DNA from: Aliivibrio salmonicida LFI1238
Lineage (GTDB): Bacteria > Pseudomonadota > Gammaproteobacteria > Enterobacterales > Vibrionaceae
DNA: 64,000 nt
Reading direction: 5' to 3'
NCBI RefSeq assembly: GCF_000196495.1
Contig: NC_011313.1
Location: 930,001-994,000, forward strand
The notes beneath the pieces were generated by a model. The model made no database searches. It was not told the DNA's origin and saw only the letters and a list, made by a program, of their open reading frames with translations. Below, piece by piece: positions 25,825 to 34,967 of this stretch (position 1 is its first letter; every line of letters begins with the position of its first letter). A program made the position numbers and the translations under genes.

Positions 25825-26341
25825 CGGCTATTCCTTTATTATCAAAACGCTGTGAAAGTTGTTTCTGGATAATAGTAAATACGCACAGATTCACGGCCCA
25901 GATCACTCCTACTGAAAATAAAGTAATTTCATATGAATAATAAAAATCAACCGCTCCTAAGCGATAGCCTGCAAGATAGTTAAGAGGCCCAACAATGGCA
26001 CCGAGTAACACCACGAACACCATAGGAATACGAGATAACCAACCTAGGCTATGATTGATAGCAAAAGAAAAGTGGCACCATAGCAGAATAAGCCAAAAAG
26101 GAATAAGCACGTCATTAGTGAACAGGAATATATTAAAATACGACAGTAAAACATCACTCATAACACCAAAAGTGGCGACGGAGATAAGTAACAGCGTATC
26201 TACTTTTCTTTTTGGCGAAACAAGCAAATGAAGAATGATAGAAACCAGTAAAAAAGGAATGGCTTGCTGCTTATAAATAATCGCAGCAAACCACGCAAGC
26301 TGAAACCATACTCCATTGATTAGAGGGAAGTAACGTAGCAT
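25808..26341 (-). CDS. DUF2878 membrane protein
   Basis: A 177-residue polytopic protein with about six hydrophobic helices (start MLRYFPLINGVWFQLAWFAA; later IPFWLILLWCHFSFAINHSL). It resembles DUF2878, a family commonly found with cyclopropane-fatty-acid synthase, DUF1365 and chalcone-isomerase-like genes in Vibrio and Shewanella. The function is unknown, presumably membrane-lipid related. It lies 57 bases after the cfa frames and overlaps the CHI-like gene. Confidence 0.75.
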   Translation of the reverse strand: MLRYFPLINGVWFQLAWFAAIIYKQQAIPFLLVSIILHLLVSPKRKVDTLLLISVATFGVMSDVLLSYFNIFLFTNDVLIPFWLILLWCHFSFAINHSLGWLSRIPMVFVVLLGAIVGPLNYLAGYRLGAVDFYYSYEITLFSVGVIWAVNLCVFTIIQKQLSQRFDNKGIADVQVN

Positions 26342-26398
26342 GGGAGCCTCCTAACTTATCGACTAGCAATCAATAATAAATGAATTTTAAATCAACAC

Positions 26399-27666
26399 TT
26401 AAACCACACCATTTTGAGGTTTAGCGGCAACTAAATGAACCGTACTGATTTTACGTTCTAGAAAGCCACCTTCACAATAACAAAGGTAAAATTGCCACAG
26501 GCGAATAAAATCGTCGCCATAACCCATTTGTTTTAATTCAGCGTTTGCATCATCAAAACGCTCATACCAATGACGCAAGGTTTTAGCATAATCAAGCCCA
26601 ATATCGTGCAGAGAGGTGATCACCATATCTGTATTTTGAGCGACTTTATTCGCCATTACACTAACCGAAGGCAAACAACCACCAGGAAAAATATAGCGTT
26701 GAATAAAATCGACACTTTTTCTGTATTGATCATAACGTTGGTCTGAAATCGTAATCGCTTGTATTAACATTTTACCTTCAGGTTTTAAATGTCGACTGCA
26801 TACATCAAAGAATGTACTTAAATACTCGTGCCCTACCGCTTCTATCATTTCAATCGAGACTAATTTATCATATTGCCCTTCAAGTGTTCTGTAGTCTTGC
26901 TTTAACAAAGTGATTTTATCTTCTAATCCCAACGCTTTACACGCTGCTGTGCAAATTCAAATTGAGCATCTGATATCGTTGTTGTGGTTACTTTTACTCC
27001 GTAGTGTTGAGCGGCGTAAATAGCTAATGCGCCCCATCCTGTGCCTATCTCAAGTAACGTTTCACCTTCTTTTAATTCCAATCGTTCACAAATAGTCTGT
27101 AACTTAAACAGTTGAGCTTCTTCTAAATTGGCATCAGCGTGTGGGTAAATCGCACTTGAATACAGCATCTCCTTATCAAGAAAGGTTTTATACATCTCAT
27201 TGCCTAAATCATAATGCGCTAAGATGTTCTTTTTTGAACCTTCCTCGGTGTTCCTATTGCGTTTATGGTTCATTAAATCAAATAATTGAATCACTTTACT
27301 GAAGCTGCTTTCTACTCTATCCAGTACACCTTGCTCTCGCCCTAGTACTTGAATTACTTTCGTTAAGTTTGGGCTTGTCCACCAACCTGAAACATACGCT
27401 TCACTTGCACCAATCCCCCCCCCAAATAAAATTTTTCTATACGCTTCTGTATTATTAATTTCAACAACGGCTTGTAGCGTTGCCAAAGGATTACCTAATA
27501 CCACTTGTCCTTTTTTATCATTAATTGTCAATGACGCTTGAGTCATTCTCCCTAAATAGTCGAGAAGAATTTTACGTGCCATTCCATCAATCCAATGCAT
27601 TGATGGGTAATTATCAATGGCCGTTGAGTTTTTCAATGTTGATGTATCTATTTGGTTACTATCCAT
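26399..27666 (-). pseudogene. cfa: Cyclopropane-fatty-acid synthase gene, frameshifted
   Basis: Frame one (27666 down to about 26930) encodes the N-terminal domain and SAM site (AHYDLGNEMYKTFLD, MLYSSAIYPH, LLEIGTGWGALAIYAAQHYGV) and stops after QQRVKRWD. Frame two (26399-26932) continues with GLEDKITLLKQDYR, FDKLVSIEMIEAVGHEYL-type sequence (KLVSIEMIEAVGHEYLS here), IFPGGCLPS and FYLCYCEGGF. Restoring one A in the run GTAAAGCG to GTAAAAGCG rejoins the frames as VKALGLED, the expected family sequence. The product would add a methylene bridge to unsaturated membrane lipids. A functional protein is unlikely unless slippage occurs. The start at 27666 has AAGGAAA upstream. Confidence 0.88.
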
Positions 27667-27676
27667 TGTTCTTTCC

Positions 27677-28408
27677 TTATAACTTTGGGTACGGCACAAA
27701 CGGAATTCGCTTTATTAGTAATTTCAATGCTTGCCAATAAATGCCCCATACTATTTTTACGGTCATCAGAGGAATAGAGATCACTTGTTGACGTATATTT
27801 TTTGAATTAAATTCGGTACGTGTCATTGCAATCGTCGCATCGAAGACTTTTTCTTGCTCTATACCTAAGCCTCTGTTCTCTAAATGCAAAGATAAATGCT
27901 TATTCGGTGCCTTTACAAACCAATGATATTTCATGTCTAAATTAAGAAAAGGAGATACATGAAACGTTTTATCTATAACTTTATCTGAATCCATTTTAAT
28001 TAAATAATAATGCGTTTGATTCCAAGGGGTATTACTCACTTCCGCTAATAAATCAGTCAACTCTTCTGATTCGTTATAACAATAATAAAGATTGATTGGA
28101 CTAAAATAAAAACCAAAGCATCGAACTTGACCAACGAATAAAACTCGCCCTTCATTAAGCTCTCCACCAAGCTCCACCACTTTATCTCTCACTGATTTTT
28201 TTAATGGCTCGTCAGTTGAACCTATATAATCGGAACGATTAAAAGCAAGCGGCGCAAAACCGCCTTTTTTAAACCACCCGACTTGTTGCGTTTCTTCTAG
28301 CTCATCAAGATCTAACGCGACAAAAAACATACGGTAACTAAAGTCGTGTAATTTAGTTTGAAACCGTCTGTGTCTAACATCACCTTGATAGAGGCATGAA
28401 TGGGTCAT
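27677..28408 (-). CDS. DUF1365 family protein
   Basis: A 243-residue protein with DUF1365 features: CLYQGDVRHRRFQTKLHDFSYRMF at the start, GQVRCFGFYFSPINLYYCY, EVSNTPWNQTHYYLI, KTFHVSPFLNLDMKYHW and a C-terminal hydrophobic segment. The family is always found beside the FAD oxidoreductase and cfa-type genes, as here, and presumably shares their lipid-modifying pathway; its own reaction is unknown. It overlaps the FAD oxidase stop by four bases (ATGA), and cfa starts 10 bases after it. Confidence 0.85.
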   Translation of the reverse strand: MTHSCLYQGDVRHRRFQTKLHDFSYRMFFVALDLDELEETQQVGWFKKGGFAPLAFNRSDYIGSTDEPLKKSVRDKVVELGGELNEGRVLFVGQVRCFGFYFSPINLYYCYNESEELTDLLAEVSNTPWNQTHYYLIKMDSDKVIDKTFHVSPFLNLDMKYHWFVKAPNKHLSLHLENRGLGIEQEKVFDATIAMTRTEFNSKNIRQQVISIPLMTVKIVWGIYWQALKLLIKRIPFVPYPKL

Positions 28409-29345
28409 AGGCTAATCCCAAAACGCTGACAAACATCTAACGCACTTTTTACGCCATCTTCGTGGAACCCGTTATACCAATATGCTCCTGCAAAATGCGT
28501 ATGATTATGGCCGCATATTTCTCTACGACGAGCTTGAGCTTCTATTGTGTCTGCATTAAATACAGGATGATCGTATTTATATGCCCCTAATATTTTATCT
28601 TTATGGATCAAAGGAGAATTATTTAACGTCACACAAAACGTCGTTTCTTGTGTTTCCAACCCTTGCAACATATTCATGTTATAAGTAACACTTGAGGGGT
28701 TATGTTTGCTCGCAGTATCTAGATGATAATTCCACGCCGCCCAAGCACGTCTTTGTATTGGTAATAAACTCTCATCAGTATGTAATACCACTTCATTTTC
28801 TTGATACGTTAATTTACTTAATATCATTTTTTCTGTGGTGGTAATATCACTCAACATCGCTTGAGATTGGTCACTATGACAAGCCAGTACTACATCATCA
28901 AATTCATACTTATCTTGATGATTAATCTCAAGAATCACGCCATTAATATGGCGAGTAACACTGGTCACTGGACTGTTTAAATGAATGTTATTTTTAAACG
29001 ACGCAATTAAAGGCGCAATATAGGAGTAAGATCCATTAGGGATGACATACCATTGTGGTCTGTTTGCGATGTCTAATAAGCCATGATTATGGAAGAATCG
29101 AATAAAGAAGTGCAACGGAAACGCTTTCATGTCTTGCAAGCTTGAAGACCAAATAGCAGCCCCCATCGGTAATATGTAATGATCGGCGAAGTAACTACTG
29201 TAATCATTGTTGTATAGGAAATCCCCTAGCGAACCATCAATATCAAGCTCAATATGATTCTCACCTTGGTCTTCATTCCATAACTCTTTGCATTGTTTAT
29301 TAAAACGTAAAATCTCACTGATCAATGACAGAAATTTAGTATTAA
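28405..29345 (-). pseudogene. FAD-dependent amine-oxidase-like protein, 5' end removed at the IS91-type element
   Basis: The surviving part (about 313 codons) begins in NTKFLSLISEILRFNKQCK and includes the family segments YILPMGAAIWSSSLQDM, FIRFFHNHGLLDIANRPQWYVI, VVLACHSDQSQAML and HFAGAYWYNGFHEDG. Intact relatives are about 420 residues and start with a GxGxxG Rossmann motif, which is missing here along with some 110 residues. The first codons of the open frame (to FDLRRRRLL) derive from the IS terminus. The original promoter is also lost, so expression of the rest of the operon would depend on the IS or on internal promoters. Confidence 0.88.
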
Positions 29346-30789
29346 AGAACAATAGGCGCCTACGGCGCAAATCAAAAGGACTCAACCTCTTCCATTGTTG
29401 CCAATAAATCGTTTATCCTATCGCCATGCACGCATATAAACCCCTGAAACAATTATTTAATAGTCAAAATAACTGGCTTAAATTTCTTCATAATAACAAA
29501 GCTAACCTAAGAGCGGTCGTGATTGAAAATGTCACAAAGATGCTGTCCTGTGGGACAGCGGCTTTTGGCTCTCGCGAATATCATTGTTGCAACCCTGACT
29601 GTACCCATATCAAATATATTCACCAAACCTGTAAATCTCGAGCGTGCAGTAGCTGTGGCATGAAAGCCACAGAGCGATGGATACAAAAGCAACAACATGT
29701 CTTCCCTGAATGCGAATATCAACACATCACCTTTACCCTTCCAAACACGCTATGGCCTATCTTTCGTCATAACCGTTGGCTGTTAAATAAATTATTCAAA
29801 TGTGCTGCAAACATTCTGCTGGGATGGGCAAAAGATAAAGGAATAGATGTCGGTATCTTTTGTGCTCTTCATACTTACGGTCGAAAACTGAATTGGAATA
29901 CGCACTTACATTTATCGGTCACTCGTGGGGGAATTTGTGAACGTACCGGTTTATGGAAACCCATTTACTTCCAAATGAAAACGACAGAGCCTTGTTGGAG
30001 AGCGGCTATCGTCAGTTTATTGGGTAAGGCTTATTATGAGCTTGATTTATCAAGCGAAGAATGCCCCTATATCCGTAATAAAACGGATTGGTCACGCTTT
30101 TTAAGCAGTCAATATAATCGTCGTTGGAAGCTTCATTTTGCTAAAAAGACAAATAATGTAAAACCGACGATGAACTATCTTGGTCGGTATTTAAAACGGC
30201 CCCCAATTTCAGCGTCACGTTTAAGTCATTACGCCAAAGGCGGAATGATAACGTTTAATTATTTAGACCATCGAACAGGAACAACAGACAGCCTAACATT
30301 ATCACCAGAAGAGATGATAAGACGGATAGTAGAGCACTATCCTGATAAACATTTCAAGATGATCCGATACTACGGTTTTTTATCAATGCGTCGTCGTGGA
30401 GAAGCTCTGCCTAGAGTTTATGCAGCTTTAGGTATGACAATAGAAGCTGAGCCGAAAATGCCAGGGTATGCCGCAATGTTAAAAGGATATGTAAAAGTAG
30501 ATCCGTACGAATGTATTTTATGTGAAAGTCGTCTGGTGTTTACGAATTTCCGAGTCGGAAATTCGGTCAATGATTTAGTCACCCATGCGATAGTTCAGTC
30601 AGAATTGAGGGCAGCATAATAAGGTTTGTAGGATAAGTGTATCTAAAACTCATGAAATAGGGCTAAAACAGTTATAAAATCCCCGATAATTATATTTTCG
30701 ATACCTTTTAAAAAAACAGCGATGGTGAAATTGGCTTTTTTAGACGGGCCAATGCTAACTCAGCAACATTCAAATTCCTTACCTTCAAG
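29346..30789 (+). mobile_element. IS91-type insertion sequence, copy 1 (1,444 bp)
   Basis: The boundaries are set by comparison with the second copy at 53379-54822: shared sequence starts with AGAAC and ends with CAAG at both sites. GAAC and CAAG are the tetranucleotides known as IS91-family targets. No target duplication is present, as expected for rolling-circle HUH elements. The left end holds a GCGCC-TAC-GGCGC hairpin; the right end holds TTGGC...GCCAA. Copy 1 has unrelated flanks: a truncated FAD oxidase on the left and a truncated IS66 on the right, so it marks a rearrangement point. Confidence 0.88.
29426..30619 (+). CDS. IS91-family transposase (HUH/Y2 type), copy 1
   Basis: A 397-residue transposase with an N-terminal zinc-binding domain (CCNPDC near 54-59, then CKSRACSSCG), the HUH metal motif HLH at residues 160-162 (NTHLHLSV), and the nicking tyrosine region YLGRYLKR with Tyr251 and Tyr255. 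It drives one-ended rolling-circle transposition. The protein is identical to that of copy 2. The reading frame is complete, so the element may still be active. Confidence 0.93.
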   Translation: MHAYKPLKQLFNSQNNWLKFLHNNKANLRAVVIENVTKMLSCGTAAFGSREYHCCNPDCTHIKYIHQTCKSRACSSCGMKATERWIQKQQHVFPECEYQHITFTLPNTLWPIFRHNRWLLNKLFKCAANILLGWAKDKGIDVGIFCALHTYGRKLNWNTHLHLSVTRGGICERTGLWKPIYFQMKTTEPCWRAAIVSLLGKAYYELDLSSEECPYIRNKTDWSRFLSSQYNRRWKLHFAKKTNNVKPTMNYLGRYLKRPPISASRLSHYAKGGMITFNYLDHRTGTTDSLTLSPEEMIRRIVEHYPDKHFKMIRYYGFLSMRRRGEALPRVYAALGMTIEAEPKMPGYAAMLKGYVKVDPYECILCESRLVFTNFRVGNSVNDLVTHAIVQSELRAA

Positions 30790-30839
30790 GTTTTGATATC
30801 TTAGGACATCAACCGGTACATTATCAAACAACCCTTTAA
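30790..30839 (+). pseudogene. IS66 tnpB, last codons only
   Basis: Reading from the IS91 junction, one frame gives GFDILGHQPVHYQTTL then TAA at 30837-30839. In IS66 elements tnpB stands directly before tnpC and ends in a similar short aromatic and basic tail. The assignment rests on position and this tail, so it is moderate. Confidence 0.45.
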
Positions 30840-30910
30840 ATAGTTGATTCTCAGTCAAGAATAGGAGGCAACCGATTGATTACCTGTATTATCGTTATAT
30901 AGTCATCTAC

Positions 30911-32398
30911 ATGACTGATAAAATAAAACCACTTCCTGATACCATTGACGAGCTGAAAGCACTTGTGCTTCAGCTTGAAAATAAATATAACCGTCTTCTA
31001 GAGCAATTTCGACTGGCTCAACATCAGCGCTTTGGTAAAAGCAGTGAATCTGACTCGACTCAATTTGATTTATTCAATGAAACAGAAGAAGAAATCATCA
31101 TTGAAAATGATGACACACAAACGATTACCTACACTCGTCAAAAGCCAAAACGCCAACGCTTACCTGAAGACTTACCGCGTACTGTTATTATCCACGACAT
31201 AAAAGATAAAACTTGTAAGTGTTGCGGTCTAGAGATGCATGCGATGGGTAAAGACATCAGTGAAAAGTTGGAATTTGTACCAGCTAAAGTGGAAGTTATT
31301 CAACATGTTCGTCCTAAATATGCTTGCCGAAATTGTGAAAAAAACAATACTTCAGTAGACATTAAACAAGCCCCAATGCCAGCGTCACCAATCCCTAAAG
31401 GGATTGCGACCGCAAGTTTACTTGCTCAAATTATTACGGCTAAATTTCAATACAGTCTTCCACTTTATCGTCAAGAAACGTTATTTCAGCAATGGGGTAT
31501 CATTATTGGACGGCGAACGATGGCGGATTGGTTAATAAAATGCTCGGTACTATTTACCCCTCTTAATAACGAGTTACATCGTATTTTGCTTGAACAACCC
31601 ACTCTGCATTGTGATGAAACAACGGTAAATGTGTTGGATGTTGAAAAAGCAAAATGTTATATGTGGGTCTACTGCTCTGGCTATGATTCTCCAGGCTCTG
31701 GTGTTTTGCCTGGAATTGTACTTTATGATTATCAATCTAGCAGGCATGGCTACCATCCAGTTAACTTTTTAAAAGGTTATAACGGGTATTTACATACCGA
31801 TGGTTACCAAGGTTATGAACAAACTGAAGCGATTTTAGTTGGCTGTTGGGCACACGCACGTCGACGATTTATTGAGGCTCAACGTGTTCAAGTAAAAGGG
31901 AAAACAGGGAGTGCAGATTGGGTATTGAGTAAAATCCAAAAGCTATACCGGATCGAATCGTTATTAAAAGAGGCTTCCCCTGAAGCCAAGTATGTTGCTA
32001 GGCAGACAGAAGCCCGCGATTTACTTAAAGAGCTCCGTGATTGGCTTGATAGCGCAGTTAGTCGAGTATCACCTAAAACAAAATTAGGTGAGGCGATTAG
32101 CTATACATTAAATCAATGGGATAAATTAGTTCGTTATATTGATGATGGATTGTTATCTATTGATAACAATCGAGCAGAGCGAGCGGTTAAACCGTTTGTT
32201 ATCGGCCGGAAAAACTGGTTATTTTCGGGTTCAACGGCTGGTGCAGATTCAAGTGCAATGCTTTACAGCATTGTAGAAACAGCAAAGGCAAACGGATTAA
32301 TCCCTTACGATTATATTAGGTATTGTCTAGATCGTTTATGTGTTGGATCGCCAGATATCGATTCACTTTTACCTTGGAATGTAAAAGACAAGGTGTAG
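30911..32398 (+). CDS. tnpC: IS66-family transposase TnpC
   Basis: The 495-residue transposase has an N-terminal leucine-zipper-like helix (LKALVLQLENKYNRLLEQFRLAQ lies at 16-37), the FGKSSES motif, a zinc-binding CKCCG...CRNC pair, and the DDE catalytic triad: Asp235 in LHCDETTV, Asp297 in LHTDGYQGY and Glu423 in NNRAERAVKP. The IS66 C-terminal domain follows (FVIGRKNWLFSGS to LLPWNV). The frame is complete, but accessory proteins TnpA and TnpB are missing, so transposition in cis is doubtful. Confidence 0.93.
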   Translation: MTDKIKPLPDTIDELKALVLQLENKYNRLLEQFRLAQHQRFGKSSESDSTQFDLFNETEEEIIIENDDTQTITYTRQKPKRQRLPEDLPRTVIIHDIKDKTCKCCGLEMHAMGKDISEKLEFVPAKVEVIQHVRPKYACRNCEKNNTSVDIKQAPMPASPIPKGIATASLLAQIITAKFQYSLPLYRQETLFQQWGIIIGRRTMADWLIKCSVLFTPLNNELHRILLEQPTLHCDETTVNVLDVEKAKCYMWVYCSGYDSPGSGVLPGIVLYDYQSSRHGYHPVNFLKGYNGYLHTDGYQGYEQTEAILVGCWAHARRRFIEAQRVQVKGKTGSADWVLSKIQKLYRIESLLKEASPEAKYVARQTEARDLLKELRDWLDSAVSRVSPKTKLGEAISYTLNQWDKLVRYIDDGLLSIDNNRAERAVKPFVIGRKNWLFSGSTAGADSSAMLYSIVETAKANGLIPYDYIRYCLDRLCVGSPDIDSLLPWNVKDKV

Positions 32399-32414
32399 TT
32401 CCCCGCACGCTTAC

Positions 32415-33247
32415 CCTTTATTTTTCGCAAATAATAAAACACATAACACCAAGCTAAGCGTGTTGCCCGATCCCCCCATTCCGGTATAAAAATCATAAAA
32501 ATTACTGGTTAAGATCGGCATGGTTCCTATGCCCGCTTCAATCAGAACAAGACTCTCTGATGTAACCCTAAAAAGTTCTATTTTATAAGGTGCTAAAATC
32601 ACGTGCCCATTGATCCCAATAGACAAAAAAACGCCTCTTATCAGTTCATAAATAATCCCATCAAATAATGACATGGGATCTAAATCTGGCATTCCTAACC
32701 TAAGATCTAAACCATCAAATACCACATATCTAATCGCATAACTCAAACAAACAATAAGACTACTGACTAAGCATACTGAAATAACAAGATTGATTGAACG
32801 TTCGACAACATTAGGCAAATTCGTGTCTTTAAACACTGACCACAATTGGAGGTATTGATAAAAAAAGCTAACGATAATAGGAATAAGAATAGCAAAAGGG
32901 AAATTGATAGGAATTACACTGCCATCATGAAATAACTCCCATTGAAAACAGAGAATAAAATACAATAAAACAGATGAAGTAATGACGGCAACAACGGGTT
33001 GTTTATGAAGAGAAGCCAGATATTGAGAAAAGAAAACAACAAGTAAAACAGGGAATAATTGTGCAATGAGTGAACTAATAATCTTCAACTCGCTACTGAC
33101 TTCACGCCACTCAAATAGACTTGCGCCATTAGAGGCTAATAAACAAAAAGACGAAATTAAAGAGACGGGTAATAGCATAATAAAGACGTTGCTAATTCCA
33201 GCAAGGTACTTGTTCGCAGGTAAATGCTTCATTAGATAGGTAAACAC
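32415..33247 (-). pseudogene. PTS EIIC (lactose/cellobiose type), 3' end cut off by IS66
   Basis: The 280-codon remnant starts VFTYLMKHLPANKYLAGISN and has eight or so hydrophobic helices with LLPVSLISSFCLLAS, SIGINGHVILAP and GMGGSGNTLSLVLCVLLFAK. Full-length EIIC proteins of this class are about 430 residues and continue after this glycine motif with the GxxNINEPVIFGLP segment, which is missing. The last codons and the stop come from the IS66 end. GTG at 33247 is favoured because AAAGGAG lies five bases before it. No EIIA or EIIB partner is nearby. Some Vibrio EIIC proteins of this kind carry an extra C-terminal signalling domain; that cannot be judged here. Confidence 0.8.
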
Positions 33248-33450
33248 TGCGACTCCTTTACAGTTAACCATTCATAAATTTGCGAATGATATACTATAAA
33301 ATAGCTTTTAGCACTTTGTTTTCAATTAAAATTAAGTCTATCATCAAGTTAATGATAAAAATAGTAACTATATCTCAAATCCTTACTTCGGTGATTGACT
33401 CCATCAAAATATAAAGGCTTAATCACAATTCATACAGTAAGGTATTGAAA

Positions 33451-33768
33451 ATGTTTAAGTATCTCCCTCTTCTATTTTTATTTTGTTCTTTTAACGTACT
33501 GTCTGGTGATGCAAAACTAGGTAAAATAAAATCGCCAAGTTGTGTATATTGTCATGGTAGTACTGGCGAGACGACAAATAGCAGCTACCCCAATCTGCAT
33601 AAGCAAAATGAACTCTATTTATATTCATCAATGAAAGCGTATAAAAATGGGGAGCGTACTGGACCTCTTGCTGCAATGATGAAAGCTCAACTGCAACGTT
33701 TAAATGATGCTGACTTACGTGATATCGCGGCATTTTATGCGAGTGAATCTAATAACGAGAATAAATAA
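33451..33768 (+). CDS. Periplasmic c-type cytochrome (class I)
   Basis: A 105-residue protein with a signal peptide (MFKYLPLLFLFCSFNVLSG) and one haem motif CVYCH, followed by GSTGETTNSSYPNLH and ending LRDIAAFYASE, the typical C-terminal helix. The likely methionine ligand is in LAAMMKAQ. It should shuttle electrons in the periplasm; the partner is unknown. ATG at 33451 is chosen over a TTG two codons earlier. Its 3' end overlaps the convergent class V gene by 34 bases, an unusually tight arrangement. Confidence 0.88.
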   Translation: MFKYLPLLFLFCSFNVLSGDAKLGKIKSPSCVYCHGSTGETTNSSYPNLHKQNELYLYSSMKAYKNGERTGPLAAMMKAQLQRLNDADLRDIAAFYASESNNENK

Positions 33769-34967
33769 TCTATCTCTTCCGTTGTGTTGTAATGCATTAA
33801 TCCAATACGAACAACACCACCGCTTTCCTCCAACACTAATTGACGAATTAAACCTAGCGCATAAAAATGCCCACTCCATACGCAAACATTTTCTTTTCCT
33901 AGTACTGTCGCTACGTATTCGGGCGTATAACCACTAAACCTAAGCGCAAATGTAGGCGTACGAGAGCACAGGTTTTCACTGTTTTTAATTCCATATAATT
34001 GAATATAACTGCGCGAAGTTAACTTACTTAAAAAATAGTGAGTCAATTGCAGTTCATGCTTATTAAATTGCTCAAAACTGTCGATTAACCTATCTCTTAA
34101 GCTGCTTCCTTCACTTCCCCACTGCGCTAAATACTCAATAGCGGCGACAATCCCAGCTAGACCTTCAAAGCTCTGAGTTCCTGTTTCAAATCGCTCTGGG
34201 CCTATGTTTGTTGCAGGTTCAACTTTATAAGGGGTTAATTCCCTTAACCATCTTGTTGACACATAGGCGATCCCAACGTGTGGTCCAAAAAACTTATAGG
34301 CAGAACATGCAAGAAAATCACAATCGAGTTCTTGAACATCGATCAAATGGTGAGGTGCATAATGTACTGCGTCTACATAAACCATTGCATTCACGTTATG
34401 TGCTGCCAAAATCATTGATTTTACATCCACTAATGATCCCGTGGTATTTGAAGCATAGGTGGTTGCAACAAGGCGAGTTTTTGGTGAAAGTAATGAGTAA
34501 AAATGATCCATATCCAATGTGCAATCATCGAGATTCACTCTCACTTGGTGAACGATAACGCCCTTATCTTCTGCTGCTTGCTGCCAACTTGATACATTAG
34601 AATAATGATCTAATGCCGTCACAATAATTTCATCTCCAGCTTTCCAAGCTCGGCTGATCGTACGGCTCAATTGAAACGTTAATGACGTCATATTGGCACC
34701 AAACACAATATTATCTTCAGTCGGAGCATTTAAAAATACAGCACACGATTGACGAGCCTGTTTAAGCACAGCATCTGTGACATGGCTTGAAAAAAAGTGA
34801 CCTCCTAAGTTTGAATTTGCATACCCTAGATAACCAGTCATTGCAGACAACACAGAACTAGGAACTTGAGAGCCCCCAGGACCATCCAGAAAAACCACTG
34901 ATTGATCATTAACTTTCTGTGATAACGCGGCAAATTGGGATCGAACGTGATTAGGAGTGAAGTTCAT
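33735..34967 (-). CDS. Class V aminotransferase / cysteine-desulfurase-like PLP enzyme
   Basis: A 410-residue fold-type I PLP enzyme of the cysteine-desulfurase-like group. Motifs are FLDGPGGSQVPSSVLSAM, NSNLGGHFFSS, IVTALDHYSNVSSW (cofactor His), YVDAVHYAPHHLIDV (Asp-x-x-His) and the PLP lysine in ACSAYKFFGPHVG. The flexible loop cysteine of true desulfurases is not evident, so it may act as an aminotransferase or lyase on another substrate. It overlaps the upstream 2OG-Fe dioxygenase gene by 17 bases, so both probably serve one amino-acid-modifying pathway. Confidence 0.8.
   Translation of the reverse strand: MNFTPNHVRSQFAALSQKVNDQSVVFLDGPGGSQVPSSVLSAMTGYLGYANSNLGGHFFSSHVTDAVLKQARQSCAVFLNAPTEDNIVFGANMTSLTFQLSRTISRAWKAGDEIIVTALDHYSNVSSWQQAAEDKGVIVHQVRVNLDDCTLDMDHFYSLLSPKTRLVATTYASNTTGSLVDVKSMILAAHNVNAMVYVDAVHYAPHHLIDVQELDCDFLACSAYKFFGPHVGIAYVSTRWLRELTPYKVEPATNIGPERFETGTQSFEGLAGIVAAIEYLAQWGSEGSSLRDRLIDSFEQFNKHELQLTHYFLSKLTSRSYIQLYGIKNSENLCSRTPTFALRFSGYTPEYVATVLGKENVCVWSGHFYALGLIRQLVLEESGGVVRIGLMHYNTTEEIDYLFSLLDSLA

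Larger units (their letters stand above)
30790..32414 (+). mobile_element. IS66-family element, left part missing
   Basis: This remnant holds the tail of tnpB, the complete tnpC and the right terminal repeat. The right end is CGCACGCTTAC at 32404-32414, which reads GTAAGCG inward on the other strand, the standard IS66 terminus. The left end, tnpA and most of tnpB are absent; the sequence begins directly at the CAAG edge of the IS91-type element. It is inserted in, or joined to, the PTS EIIC gene on its right side. It is presumably immobile on its own. Confidence 0.82.

Noticed and set aside
29507..29725. A 72-codon frame on the minus strand inside the IS91-type transposase, repeated in copy 2
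   Set aside because: It mirrors the transposase codons in another frame, has no ribosome-binding site, and its conservation follows from the identity of the two IS copies.
29346..32414. A composite transposon or ISCR-type resistance island
   Set aside because: No passenger gene lies between the IS91-type and IS66 parts, and no resistance or integron gene is present.
34208..34558. A 116-codon plus-strand frame within the class V PLP enzyme gene
   Set aside because: Antisense shadow of a well-supported gene with full PLP motifs; no start signal and no recognisable domain.
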